Translations under genes and position numbers: made by a program
Part shown: positions 23,169 to 32,324 of the stretch, piece after piece
How positions within the stretch are numbered: the first letter of the stretch is position 1
Layout: each line of letters opens with the position of its first letter
Origin: an uncultured Bacteroidia bacterium
Lineage (GTDB): Bacteria > Bacteroidota > Bacteroidia > Bacteroidales > Prolixibacteraceae
Assembly: GCA_903905505.1 (NCBI GenBank)
Contig: CAIVGL010000065.1
Location: 1 to 35,676, forward strand
Direction of reading: 5' to 3'
DNA length: 35,676 nucleotides
The notes under the pieces: model-generated
Databases searched by the model: none
What the model saw: the letters and a program-made list of their open reading frames with translations, nothing else
What the model was told of the DNA's origin: nothing

Positions 23169-24416
23169 ATGGCCAATCGTCGGAAAACTATCCTTATTGG
23201 AGTTGGAATTATCGTTTTTATCCTCTTGTTATTCTTTGGGCTTAATCGCTATTATCAGAAAATACCCCCCCTTGGTGAAGATCTCGTTGTGAAAATTGTT
23301 GAGCCCAAAATGCTCTATGGCTTCAGAGCCGACTCTTTTCATATCGAAGAAGATCGAGTTTCTCAGAATCAAAATCTTTCTGATATTCTGAATGAAACAG
23401 GTGTGTCAGGATCTACCATTGATCAGCTAGCCAGAAATTCGGTTACTGTTTTTGATCTCCGGAGGATGAAGGCGGGCAATAGATATTCCCTGTTCTACTC
23501 CAAAGATGTTAGTCGTAAGCCGTTATACCTAGTTTATGAAAATAACAATGTTGATTATTATGTTTATTCATTAACCGGTTCTTTGTTGGTCTCAGCAGGA
23601 AAGCATGAGGTGACTTCAAAGCGCCAGACCTCATCTGGAATAATTACAAGTTCACTCTGGAATGCGATGAAAGCGAGTAATATTAGCCCATTATTAGCGG
23701 TTCAGTTATCCGATATTTATGCTTGGACAATCGATTTCTTTGCAATTCAAAAAGGTGATCAGTTTACCGTTATTTACGATGAAGATTTTGTGAATGGGGA
23801 GTCTATTGGCTTAGGAAAGATTTATTCGGCTTCATTTAGCCAAGGTGGTGTTGAGTTTTATGCTATCCGATTTGCGCAAGACGATGAAGTAAGTTACTTT
23901 GACCAAAAGGGGAATAGTTTACGGAAGTCGTTTCTTAAGGCCCCTTTGAAATTTTCACATATCAGTTCTCGATTTTCAAATAATCGGATGCATCCAATTT
24001 TGCGTATTGTTAGGCCTCATCATGGGGTAGATTATGCTGCAGCCACTGGTACTCCCGTGTATACTATTGGCGATGGTACCGTGACCCAAAAGAGCTACCA
24101 AGCGACTGGAGGTGGAAATATGGTGAAGATTAAACATAACTCGGTTTATGAAACGAGCTATATGCATTTATCGAAATATGCGGCTGGGCTAAAAGTCGGT
24201 ACTCGTGTGCGTCAAGGAGAGGTTGTCGGATATGTTGGAGCTACTGGATTGGCTTCTGGGCCTCATCTCGATTTTAGAGTTTATATGGGGGGCAGTCCTG
24301 TTAATCCCTTGACGATTAAGTCACCCCCAGCAGAGCCCGTAAAACCTCAACATCTACCAAGATTCAATCAACTTCGCGATTCAGTTTTGCAACTGCTTGT
24401 CGTAAAGCACAATTAA
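23169..24416 (+). CDS. M23 family metallopeptidase (peptidoglycan hydrolase-like)
   Basis: The product (415 residues from this ATG) has an N-terminal membrane anchor (ILIGVGIIVFILLLFFGL), an OapA/LysM-like region (SQNQNLSDILNETGVSGSTI) and a C-terminal LytM/peptidase M23 domain. Zinc and catalytic residues are seen in PHHGVDYAA (His284, Asp288), MHLSKYA (His333) and GPHLDFRVY (His366). The usual second His of the HxH motif is Asp368, so zinc binding may be altered or use Asp. It is expected in the periplasm, cutting or sensing peptidoglycan cross-links. A TTG nine bases upstream is an unlikely start. It converges with the mannose-1-phosphate guanylyltransferase gene. Confidence 0.9.
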   Translation: MANRRKTILIGVGIIVFILLLFFGLNRYYQKIPPLGEDLVVKIVEPKMLYGFRADSFHIEEDRVSQNQNLSDILNETGVSGSTIDQLARNSVTVFDLRRMKAGNRYSLFYSKDVSRKPLYLVYENNNVDYYVYSLTGSLLVSAGKHEVTSKRQTSSGIITSSLWNAMKASNISPLLAVQLSDIYAWTIDFFAIQKGDQFTVIYDEDFVNGESIGLGKIYSASFSQGGVEFYAIRFAQDDEVSYFDQKGNSLRKSFLKAPLKFSHISSRFSNNRMHPILRIVRPHHGVDYAAATGTPVYTIGDGTVTQKSYQATGGGNMVKIKHNSVYETSYMHLSKYAAGLKVGTRVRQGEVVGYVGATGLASGPHLDFRVYMGGSPVNPLTIKSPPAEPVKPQHLPRFNQLRDSVLQLLVVKHN

Positions 24417-24458
24417 TCTGCCTGAGATAAAAGACAGGAGTCAATCAGCTGTTAACTC

Positions 24459-25571
24459 TTATTTCTTGAGTGTTCCTTCAGCAAGTGTAACATTTGCTAC
24501 AAATTGACGGATCTGTTGCTCGTCTTCTTTCTTGCAGATTAATAGGGTGTTCTCCGACTCGACGACAATAAACCCATTCAGCCCTTGGATGACTGCCGTT
24601 TTATTTTTAGGCATATTCACGATGCACCCTTGTGAATCGTATAAGAAGATCTTATCTCCACTAACTGCATTTTCAGACTCATCTTTTTTGTGGCTCTCAT
24701 ACAAAGATCCCCAAGTTCCTAGGTCAGACCAACCGAAATCGGCACACAAGACGTATACATTTTTAGCTTTCTCCATAACCCCATAATCAATTGATACATT
24801 GGGGCATTCAGAATAAACTTTGTTGATATATTGCACCTCATCTGAAGTGTTAATATGCTTTTTGCCATAATCGAATAACGCATTAACCTCGGGGAGATGG
24901 TCGATAAGTGCCTGATGAATTGCTTTTGCTGACCAGATGAATATCCCAGAGTTCCAATAGAACTCTCCGGTTTCAACAAAGAGTTCAGCCATTTTTCGAT
25001 CAGGTTTTTCGGTAAAAGTCTTTACTCGGAAGAGGTTATCTCTATCTTCAAAAATGGTTGGTTCTGCAACTTGAATGTATCCATATCCAGTTTCTGGACG
25101 ACTGGGCTGGATACCTAAGGTGAGCAACACATCTTTATCGGTCACGTACCTAAGACCATTCTCGATCTCTGCTAAAAACTTATCTTCTTTTAGAATAAGG
25201 TGATCAGAGGGTGCAACAATGATGTTTGCTTCAGGACAGGTATCTAATATTTTATAGGTCGCATAGGCCACGCAAGGTGCCGTATTTCGCCTTAGTGGCT
25301 CTGAAAGAATTTGCGAAGGTTTTAATTCTGGAAGCTGTTTTTTCACAAGCTCTTTATGTGCTTCACTGGTAACGACAAGGAAATTCTCGGTTGGAATTAT
25401 TGAAGAGAAGCGGTCGAAGGTGAGTTGAATCAGTGTCCTTCCAACACCTAAAAAGTCCAAAAACTGCTTTGGTTTTTCCGCTGTGCTTAGAGGCCAAAAA
25501 CGACTTCCGATCCCCCCAGCCATGATCACGCAAAAATTCTTGCTCTTTTCCATTTGTCTAATTTTATTCAA
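24459..25571 (-). CDS. manC: Mannose-1-phosphate guanylyltransferase
   Basis: The 370-residue enzyme makes GDP-mannose from mannose-1-phosphate and GTP for glycan synthesis. The nucleotidyltransferase signature MAGGIGSRFWPLSTAEKPKQF starts near residue 17, and the sugar-binding blocks VAPSDHLIL, ETGYGYIQ and FTEKPD follow. Then come FYWNSGIFIWSA and DYGVMEKA. The C-terminus is a short beta-helix-like part, with no fused isomerase domain. A second in-frame ATG at 25553 would remove six residues and also fits the family. It is divergent from mlaE over 190 bp. GDP-mannose supply fits the envelope theme of the neighbourhood. Confidence 0.95.
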   Translation of the reverse strand: MNKIRQMEKSKNFCVIMAGGIGSRFWPLSTAEKPKQFLDFLGVGRTLIQLTFDRFSSIIPTENFLVVTSEAHKELVKKQLPELKPSQILSEPLRRNTAPCVAYATYKILDTCPEANIIVAPSDHLILKEDKFLAEIENGLRYVTDKDVLLTLGIQPSRPETGYGYIQVAEPTIFEDRDNLFRVKTFTEKPDRKMAELFVETGEFYWNSGIFIWSAKAIHQALIDHLPEVNALFDYGKKHINTSDEVQYINKVYSECPNVSIDYGVMEKAKNVYVLCADFGWSDLGTWGSLYESHKKDESENAVSGDKIFLYDSQGCIVNMPKNKTAVIQGLNGFIVVESENTLLICKKEDEQQIRQFVANVTLAEGTLKK

Positions 25572-25710
25572 ATTTATTTAATTTTTTAAACATACGAACA
25601 TAGCCTAACCAAGCGACCTAAGGTAAGTCATCGAATTTATCAGTCATTGATGAAATTATTTGTACTTTTATCGAGAAATAAAGTTCAAGATAATATCCGA
25701 ACAAATCGAA

Positions 25711-25718
25711 TAATTTTG
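25711..25718 (+). promoter_or_regulatory. Putative -7 promoter box of the mlaE operon
   Basis: TAATTTTG matches TAnnTTTG exactly, 45 bp before the mlaE GTG start, in the manC/mlaE divergent gap. Confidence 0.45.
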
Positions 25719-25762
25719 GTTTTAAATGGCTAATTATCAGTTTCAATACTAAATTATATTCC

Positions 25763-26503
25763 GTGGGAATACTTCATCACATCGGTCAATATTTCTTGTT
25801 GCTTGTCAAGGTCTTTAAAAAGCCCGAAAAAAAATCGATTTATATTCGGCAGTTAGTCCTTGAGATCGAAAAACTTGGGATTAACTCTATTGGGATTGTG
25901 GCTATTATCTCTGTTTTTATGGGAGGGATTATAACCTTGCAGTTAACCTATAATATGTCTAATCCTCTGATGCCTACCTATATCATTGGCCTTGGGAATA
26001 GAGATACCTTAATTCTTGAATTTTCATCCACCGTTTTAAGTTTAATGTTAGCCGGAAAGGTTGGTTCAAATATTGCCTCTGAGCTAGGATCGATGCGAAT
26101 TACGGAACAGATCGATTCCATGGAGATTATGGGGGTGAATTCAGCTTCGTATTTGATCTTGCCGAAAATTGTGGCGGTTGTTTTTATGAGTCCATTCTTA
26201 TTTATTATCAGTGTGGGATGTGGCCTTATTGGAGGATTGATCACTGGACCACTTTCTGGCGTAGTAACAGTGGCCACATACATTACCGGAATCAAAACGA
26301 GTTTTGTCCCTTTTTATGTCTATTTCTCGATCATTAAGACTTTTGTATTTGGATTTTTAATCTCCTCCGTGCCTGCTTATCTAGGTTATTATGTTCAAGG
26401 AGGAGCACTAGAGGTTGGGCGTACGAGCACCAAGGCGGTGGTCAATACAAGCATTTTGATCTTATTTTTTGATCTTGTCTTAACACAATTGCTGTTTAAA
26501 TGA
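25763..26503 (+). CDS. mlaE: MlaE family ABC transporter permease
   Basis: The 246-residue inner-membrane permease belongs to the MlaE family, which moves phospholipids between membranes to keep outer-membrane asymmetry. Typical blocks are GIVAIISVFMGGIITLQLTY, the long helix EFSSTVLSLMLAGKVGSNIASELGSMR, and EQIDSMEIMGVNSASYLILP near the middle, the family signature. The gene begins with GTG and its stop overlaps the ATG of the ATPase gene by 4 bp, so the two are coupled. A substrate-binding MCE (MlaD) gene is not next to it and is probably elsewhere. Confidence 0.93.
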   Translation: MGILHHIGQYFLLLVKVFKKPEKKSIYIRQLVLEIEKLGINSIGIVAIISVFMGGIITLQLTYNMSNPLMPTYIIGLGNRDTLILEFSSTVLSLMLAGKVGSNIASELGSMRITEQIDSMEIMGVNSASYLILPKIVAVVFMSPFLFIISVGCGLIGGLITGPLSGVVTVATYITGIKTSFVPFYVYFSIIKTFVFGFLISSVPAYLGYYVQGGALEVGRTSTKAVVNTSILILFFDLVLTQLLFK

Positions 26504-27270
26504 TTGAAATCAAAAATATAGTTAAGTCTTTTGATGGACGTGATGTTCTAAAAGACGTATCAACAGTTTTTGAAAAGGGGAAAACTAATCTGATTATTGG
26601 TCAGAGTGGCTCTGGAAAAACTGTTTTACTTAAATGTATTGTGGGCCTTTTTGATATCGATGGAGGAGCAATTCTTTTTGATGGTCGAAACAACGAGTCC
26701 ATGAATTTTCAAGAGCGCGGTTTATTGCGACAAGAGATTGGAATGGTGTTTCAGAATGGGGCCTTATTTGACTCGCTAACGGTTGAGGAAAACGTCCGTT
26801 TTCCAATGGATATGTTTACAGAGATGACGATGAAGGAGAAATTATTTCGACTTAATTTCTGCCTCGAACGAGTGAACATCAGAGATTCAAATCACCTGTA
26901 TCCATCGGAGCTTTCTGGGGGGATGCGCAAGCGGGTGGCTATTGCCAGAGCCATTGCTCTTAACCCTCGTTATCTGTTTTGCGATGAGCCTAATTCAGGT
27001 CTCGATCCCGTAACTTCAATCTTGATCGATAACCTGATTAAAGAGATTACGGCTGAATTTGATATTACAACCATTATCAACACACACGATATGAACTCGG
27101 TTATGGAGATTGGCGACAATATCCTCTTTATCTCTGAGGGGGAAAAATGTTGGGAAGGGAATAGTTCCCAGATTTTTACCACACGAAATAAAAAGGTTGA
27201 TGCCTTTGTTTTTGCTTCGCCTTTTTCTAAGCAACTAAAAGAGATCAAAAAAATGGAGGGAGACGAATGA
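26500..27270 (+). CDS. mlaF: MlaF family ABC transporter ATP-binding protein
   Basis: The 256-residue ABC ATPase has Walker A GQSGSGKT (residues 34-41), a Q-loop in GMVFQNGALFDSLTVEENV, the signature LSGGMRKRVAIARAIA, Walker B RYLFCDEPNSGLDP and the switch His in IINTHDMNSV. The FQNGALFDSLTV wording is typical of MlaF. It would power the upstream MlaE permease for lipid trafficking. The gene overlaps mlaE and the following lipoprotein gene by 4 bp each (ATGA), forming a tight three-gene unit. Confidence 0.95.
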   Translation: MIEIKNIVKSFDGRDVLKDVSTVFEKGKTNLIIGQSGSGKTVLLKCIVGLFDIDGGAILFDGRNNESMNFQERGLLRQEIGMVFQNGALFDSLTVEENVRFPMDMFTEMTMKEKLFRLNFCLERVNIRDSNHLYPSELSGGMRKRVAIARAIALNPRYLFCDEPNSGLDPVTSILIDNLIKEITAEFDITTIINTHDMNSVMEIGDNILFISEGEKCWEGNSSQIFTTRNKKVDAFVFASPFSKQLKEIKKMEGDE

Positions 27271-27641
27271 GTAAATTTAGAATTCTCATCATCACACTGA
27301 TCTTTATGGCATGCTCTTCGGAAGATCTACCCAAAGGTATTCTGACCAGGAAAGAGATGACTCCAATTCTTGTGCAGATACACCTTGCAGAAGGACTTTA
27401 TACGCAGCGATATTTGCAAAATATTACCCGTGATGGCTATCAAGATGATCTTTACCTCTCGGCGATGAAACGGTTGAAGGTCGATCAGAAAGCTTTTGAA
27501 GCCTCTGTCTTGTATTATGGCAAATACCCCGAAAAATATAAGCTTATTTACGATGAAGTGCTCAATCAATTGAATGAACTAGAGGTTAAATTAAGAGTCA
27601 AAGATTCATTAAGTCGAATAAGCCCGCCTGTACCCAAATAA
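27267..27641 (+). CDS. DUF4296 lipoprotein
   Basis: The 124-residue protein has a short signal peptide with lipobox FMACSSED, then the DUF4296 core: GILTRKEMTPILVQIHLAEG, YLSAMKRLKVDQKAFEASV and YYGKYPEKYKLIYDEVLNQL, all helical. DUF4296 is restricted to Bacteroidetes as far as I recall, with no known function. The start codon overlaps the mlaF stop (ATGA), so expression is coupled to the lipid transporter. A role as a helper lipoprotein of that system is inference only. Confidence 0.88.
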   Translation: MSKFRILIITLIFMACSSEDLPKGILTRKEMTPILVQIHLAEGLYTQRYLQNITRDGYQDDLYLSAMKRLKVDQKAFEASVLYYGKYPEKYKLIYDEVLNQLNELEVKLRVKDSLSRISPPVPK

Positions 27642-27648
27642 TTGTTGT

Positions 27649-28236
27649 ATGCGCAAGTTTTCGGCTCATTATATTTTTACCGGGACTGGAGTATTGCTTA
27701 ATAAAGGCATTGTGGTGACTACCGACCAAGGTGTAATAACTGAAATTATTGATACCAATGGTGCTTTTGAAGAGCGCTCATCGGTTGAGTTTTACAGCGG
27801 AATAATCACTCCTGGATTTATTGATGCAAACTTAACTTCAGATCCTCTAAGCCCAGAGGTTAACCTCTCTGAGTCCTCGCATCAGAAATTCACCATCCTA
27901 GATGCCGTAAATGCACTTGTGACAAACGATTTATTCACGAACGCACAACATGAACTTCAAGAAAACAGGAAGATCTGTATCGGTCTGAAATCAAATACTT
28001 CTAATGATCAAGAGGCCTTGTTTAAGTTGATAAAAGATTTACTATTAACTTTCCCAATGATCTCCTTAACGCAAATCATCACTTGGGCTACTCGCAATAG
28101 TGCGGAAGCTCTTTCAATATCCGACCGATCTGGCACCATTGAGGTTGGAAAGCAGCCTGGACTGAATCTAATAGGAGGGCTCAATATGGAGATGTTGGCC
28201 ATAAAGCCTACCTCTACGTTGAAAAAACTTATTTAG
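27649..28236 (+). pseudogene. Core-deleted amidohydrolase family protein
   Basis: The 195-residue frame begins like a COG0402-type amidohydrolase (KFSAHYIFTGTGVLLNKGI, then GIITPGFIDA) and ends like one (ITWATRNSAEALSISDRSG and TIEVGKQPGLNLI). Normal members are about 380-400 residues. The HxH metal site that should follow GFIDA is replaced by NLTSDPL, the barrel core is missing, and the late GTDS-type Asp motif reads GLKSNTSN. It therefore cannot bind the catalytic metal. The frame is open and well spaced 7 bp after the DUF4296 gene, so it may be a repurposed non-catalytic protein or a decaying gene. Confidence 0.7.
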
Positions 28237-28281
28237 TTAATCTGTCTTGCACTCGAAAATCGCATTCTAAAAATTAGACTT

Positions 28282-29064
28282 ATGTCGACATTTCTTTTCG
28301 ATCAAACGATATTTGGACCTGTGGTTAGCAGAAGATTAGGCATCTCATTGGGAATAAATCTACTTCCAAACGATTCGAAACTTTGCTCTTTCGATTGTAT
28401 CTATTGTGAATGTGGCTGGAATCCGGCAAAAGGATCGGTAAAGGTGAAATTTCCGAAACAGGCTGAGGTGAAAAGTTTACTTCGAGCAAAACTTATAGAG
28501 ATGGTGTGTGAGCATAAAGCACCTGATGTCATTACGTTTGCTGGCAATGGAGAGCCTACGATGCACCCTGATTTTGCTGCTATTATTGACGACACCTTAG
28601 CACTCCGAAATGAGCTTTGTCCTGCGGCACGGATTGCGGTTCTTTCCAATTCTACGATGCTTCATAAAGCAAAAGTTGTGGAGGCATTAAAAAAGGTAGA
28701 TGATAATATCCTAAAACTTGATTCCGGGATTGCTCAAACCATAAGAATCCTAGATCAACCTGTTGGCCGATTTAATTTAGAAAATTGCGTGGCTAATCTA
28801 AAGCAATTTGAGGGGCAGCAGATTATTCAGACCATGTTCCTTCGGGGTTTATTCAAGGGAGTAGAAATTGATAATACGACCGATATCGAGGTTGCTGCGT
28901 GGATTGCTCTTTTGAAGGAAATCCGACCTAAATCGGTAATGATCTATACCCTGGATCGTGATACCCCAGCTAGTGAATTGCAAAAAGTTTCGCTCGACGA
29001 TTTAAACAAAATTGCCCTTAAAGTTCGGAATTCAACGGGCTTAGAAGTTCAAGTAAGCGGCTAA
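28282..29064 (+). CDS. Radical SAM protein, COG0731 (wyosine-like) group
   Basis: The 260-residue protein has the radical-SAM cluster motif Cys35-x3-Cys39-x2-Cys42 (CSFDCIYCECGW), preceded by the family opening FGPVVSRRLGISLGINLLP. The glycine-rich SAM site is ITFAGNGEPTMHPDF. It matches the COG0731 group, related to the TYW1 Fe-S oxidoreductases, but the archaeal wyosine pathway is not expected in bacteria, so its substrate is unknown. Later blocks such as LDSGIAQTIRILDQPVGRFN and QTMFLRGLFKG are family-typical. It stands 45 bp after the amidohydrolase remnant on the same strand. Confidence 0.9.
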   Translation: MSTFLFDQTIFGPVVSRRLGISLGINLLPNDSKLCSFDCIYCECGWNPAKGSVKVKFPKQAEVKSLLRAKLIEMVCEHKAPDVITFAGNGEPTMHPDFAAIIDDTLALRNELCPAARIAVLSNSTMLHKAKVVEALKKVDDNILKLDSGIAQTIRILDQPVGRFNLENCVANLKQFEGQQIIQTMFLRGLFKGVEIDNTTDIEVAAWIALLKEIRPKSVMIYTLDRDTPASELQKVSLDDLNKIALKVRNSTGLEVQVSG

Positions 29065-29166
29065 TGGAACGATGGGGTTTTCATGAATTGATTTTCTCCG
29101 TATTATTGCATCTGATTAACGAACATCGCAAAGATCTCTTTCGCCTAAAACTAAACGTTTCCGATA

Positions 29167-31464
29167 ATGATGAAATTTCTCCCTTTATACCTTGCTGCTA
29201 TTTTATTTTCTACGGTTGGATTTAGCCAAATCAATTTAACCCAGAGCGCCTCTTTGGTTGATTTTGTGAATCCTTTGGTGGGGTCCGACTCCGATCATTC
29301 CTTGTCGAATGGGAATACCTATCCGGCCATTGCCTTGCCTTGGGGGATGAATTTCTGGACTCCTCAGACCAATAAGATGGGGAGCGGATGGGCCTATATG
29401 TATCGAGACACTAAACTTAGAGGGTTTAAACAAACTCACCAGCCGAGTCCATGGATCGGCGATTATGCTGCTTTCTCGCTGTTCCCTGAGACAGGCAAAC
29501 TGATATTAGACGAGAATAAGCGCGCTTCATACTATTCGCATAAAGCAGAGATCTCAAAACCACATTACTACCGAGCCTATCTTGCCGACTACGACGTTGT
29601 CACGGAGATTACCCCTACGGAAAGAGCTGCTCAGTTTCGGTTTACTTTCCCTCAATCAGATGCATCACATGTTATTCTAGATGCTTTTGACAAGGGTTCA
29701 ATGGTGGAAATATTTCCTAAAGAGAAGAAGATTATCGGGTATTGTAGAAATAATAATGGAGGTGTTCCCGAGAATTTTCACAACTATTTTGTGATCATTT
29801 TTGACAAGGAATTTTCTGCCACCTCTACTTGGAAGGATAGTTTGTTTGCTGAAAACAGCACTAAGGCGGAGGGGACTCATGTGATGGCGGTCCTCTCTTT
29901 TAAAACAAAGAAGGGGGAACTGGTTCATGCGCGCATTGCCTCCTCCTTTATTAGTCCAGCGCAAGCACAGCTTAATTTAGATCGTGAGATCGGAGCGCAA
30001 AATTTTGATCAAACGAAGCAAAAAGCTGAACAAGCATGGAACACTGAATTCTCAAAAATTCAGACTTCTGGAGGAACGGTGGATCAGAACCGCACTTTTT
30101 ATACGGCACTTTACCATACGATGCTCTTCCCTCGCAAGTTCTATGAGCTCGATGCTAAAAATAACATTATTCATTATAGCCCATATAATGGCAAGGTATT
30201 GAGTGGTTATCAGTTTACAGACAATGGGTTTTGGGATACTTTTCGTGCCGTATTTCCTTTCTTTACCCTTACGCATCCTAGTCTTACGGCTCAGCTGATG
30301 GAGGGTCTTGCTAATACCTACAACGAGAGTGGCTGGCTGCCTGAATGGGCAAGTCCTGGCCACCGAAATTGTATGATCGGGTCTAATTCAGCAGTCAATA
30401 TTGCAGATGCCTACTTAAAAGGGATCAGAGGTTTCGATATCTCCAAACTCTATGAAGCAATCTTAAAAAACACGGAGAATGAGGGGCCAGTGCATTCCGT
30501 TGGTCGTTATGGTGTTAAATATTATAACGATAAAGGGTATATCCCGTATGATGTTGGCATCAATGAGAATGCTGCTCGCACACTGGAATATTCATTTGCC
30601 GATTGGTGTATTTGGAAACTTGCCAGCGATCTTAAACGTCCGAATGATGAGGTTGCTCGTTTTGCAAAACGGGCCATGAACTATCAAAATGTCTTTGATA
30701 AATCGGTTAACTTTATGCGAGGCCGAAATGCAGATGGCACCTTTCAGACCCCATTCCGCCCTGATAAATGGGGGGATGCATTTACTGAGGGATCTAGTTG
30801 GCATTATACCTGGTGTGTTTTTCATGACCCACAAGGGTTGGCAAATCTCTTTGGAAGTCGCGAAAAGATGGCTAGTCGTCTAGACGAAGTTTTTTCTTCC
30901 GCACCGACTTTCGATTATTCGTATTACGGGGTTCAGATTCATGAGATCACCGAAATGTTAATCGCGAATATGGGTCAATACGCCCATGGAAATCAACCCG
31001 TTCAGCATGCCATATACCTCTATAATTATTTAGGTCAACCATGGAAGTCACAATATTGGGCTCGTCAGGTTATGGATCGGTTATACAATGCGAACCCTGA
31101 TGGATTGTGTGGAGATGAAGATAATGGGCAGACTTCGGCTTGGTATGTTTTTTCTGCCATGGGATTCTATCCTGTTGCACCGGGAACGGGTGAATATATT
31201 CTTGGATCACCCCTGTTTAAGAAGATCACCCTTAAACTTGAAAACGGGAAGACTTTAGAGCTTGCTGCTCCAACTAATTCTCATGATAACGTTTATGTGT
31301 CTAAGATATCTCGTAACGGAATAGCGTATGAGAAAAATTATTTAACCCATACCGATTTAATGCAAGGTGGAGTTTTTCAGTTTGAGATGAGCAAGGTGCC
31401 GAACAAAACTAGAGGCACGAAGCCAGAGAGCTTCCCGTATTCATTCTCAAATCGAAAGCTTTAG
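29167..31464 (+). CDS. GH92 family alpha-mannosidase
   Basis: The 765-residue protein has a signal peptide (FLPLYLAAILFSTVGFSQ). It belongs to glycoside hydrolase family 92, calcium-dependent exo-alpha-mannosidases. The N-terminal beta-sandwich begins VDFVNPLVGSDSDHSLSNGN, and the catalytic (alpha/alpha)6 domain follows. Candidate catalytic residues are Glu541 in EGSSWHYTW (acid) and Asp650/Asp652 in GDEDNGQTSAWY (base), matching the Glu and Asp-x-Asp of characterised GH92 enzymes. It is expected in the periplasm or on the surface, trimming mannose from glycans. No SusC/SusD pair or other CAZyme is adjacent. Its stop is 4 bp from the stop of the opposing pgeF gene. Confidence 0.95.
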   Translation: MMKFLPLYLAAILFSTVGFSQINLTQSASLVDFVNPLVGSDSDHSLSNGNTYPAIALPWGMNFWTPQTNKMGSGWAYMYRDTKLRGFKQTHQPSPWIGDYAAFSLFPETGKLILDENKRASYYSHKAEISKPHYYRAYLADYDVVTEITPTERAAQFRFTFPQSDASHVILDAFDKGSMVEIFPKEKKIIGYCRNNNGGVPENFHNYFVIIFDKEFSATSTWKDSLFAENSTKAEGTHVMAVLSFKTKKGELVHARIASSFISPAQAQLNLDREIGAQNFDQTKQKAEQAWNTEFSKIQTSGGTVDQNRTFYTALYHTMLFPRKFYELDAKNNIIHYSPYNGKVLSGYQFTDNGFWDTFRAVFPFFTLTHPSLTAQLMEGLANTYNESGWLPEWASPGHRNCMIGSNSAVNIADAYLKGIRGFDISKLYEAILKNTENEGPVHSVGRYGVKYYNDKGYIPYDVGINENAARTLEYSFADWCIWKLASDLKRPNDEVARFAKRAMNYQNVFDKSVNFMRGRNADGTFQTPFRPDKWGDAFTEGSSWHYTWCVFHDPQGLANLFGSREKMASRLDEVFSSAPTFDYSYYGVQIHEITEMLIANMGQYAHGNQPVQHAIYLYNYLGQPWKSQYWARQVMDRLYNANPDGLCGDEDNGQTSAWYVFSAMGFYPVAPGTGEYILGSPLFKKITLKLENGKTLELAAPTNSHDNVYVSKISRNGIAYEKNYLTHTDLMQGGVFQFEMSKVPNKTRGTKPESFPYSFSNRKL

Positions 31465-31468
31465 TTCT

Positions 31469-32260
31469 TTATTTGAGGATTAGTCCAGTTGCCATGCGAC
31501 CTGTCTTGGCGCCATCGCGTCGAGCAGAGAAGAATTTATTGGCATTTGTCCAGGTGCAAACTTGGGCAATTTCAATATGGGTTTCCTGAATCCCATTACT
31601 TAGTAGCTGTTGTTTGTTTGCTTCCCAGAGGTTTAGAAGTCCTTTATTATCTTCTTTAGGATGATAATGTGAAGGGTCAAAATGGGCTAAAACTTCAGCG
31701 CCCACTTCATACACTTCAGGACTAATTGAAGGACCAATGCCTGCAATAAGATCGCGAGGGTTTGATCCAAATGATTTGATCATCTCTTGAATGGTATTCT
31801 GGACTATCAGCTGCGTCGTTCCACGCCAGCCGGCATGAATTGCAGCAATCACCTTTTGCTTGGGATCATAAATTAATACAGGAACGCAATCGGCCGTTTT
31901 AATCGTGATACATACACCGATTAGATTGGTGATTAAGGCATCCGTATCTTGCAAATAGGCTTTTTGATCTCCTTCGCTAGATTTGAAAAAGTCGGAAGTT
32001 ATATTTTTTACCGTGCCCGTATGTGTCTGTTTCGGAAAGACTAATGTTGAGGGTTCAATGCCAATAGAATGGCATAGTTTAAGACGATTTTCTTTGACCT
32101 TTTCAGGGGCATCTCCAGAGTTGAATCCTAAGTTTAAGGAGTGGTAATTTTCAGTGCTAGAGCCACCTGAACGCAAGGTTGAAAAATGCAAAAGCTCGGA
32201 ATAGTTTGCTAAATTTTCAAATTGCAAAAAAGAGAGGCCATTTAGCGTGGTTTCTATCAT
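31469..32260 (-). CDS. pgeF: Peptidoglycan editing factor PgeF (YfiH family)
   Basis: The 263-residue protein belongs to the YfiH/DUF152 multicopper-polyphenol-oxidase-like family. PgeF removes wrongly incorporated residues from peptidoglycan precursors in E. coli; other members act on purine nucleosides. Family blocks are NLGFNSGDAPEKVKENR, FPKQTHTG, TIKTADCVPVLIYD with the zinc-site Cys, and AIHAGWRGTTQ with the zinc-site His. IAGIGPSISPEVYEVG follows. The C-terminal CTWTNANKFFSARRDGAKTGRM is typical. It converges with GH92 and diverges from comB. Confidence 0.94.
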   Translation of the reverse strand: MIETTLNGLSFLQFENLANYSELLHFSTLRSGGSSTENYHSLNLGFNSGDAPEKVKENRLKLCHSIGIEPSTLVFPKQTHTGTVKNITSDFFKSSEGDQKAYLQDTDALITNLIGVCITIKTADCVPVLIYDPKQKVIAAIHAGWRGTTQLIVQNTIQEMIKSFGSNPRDLIAGIGPSISPEVYEVGAEVLAHFDPSHYHPKEDNKGLLNLWEANKQQLLSNGIQETHIEIAQVCTWTNANKFFSARRDGAKTGRMATGLILK

Positions 32261-32281
32261 CGTTCTTTACGGCATTTAGAT

Positions 32282-32289
32282 TAAATTTG
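32282..32289 (+). promoter_or_regulatory. Putative -7 promoter box of comB
   Basis: TAAATTTG matches TAnnTTTG about 36 bp before the comB start. The -33 box is not clear. Confidence 0.4.
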
Positions 32290-32324
32290 AGGCCAAATTA
32301 CAAAAGTTCTTGATTGAACAATGA

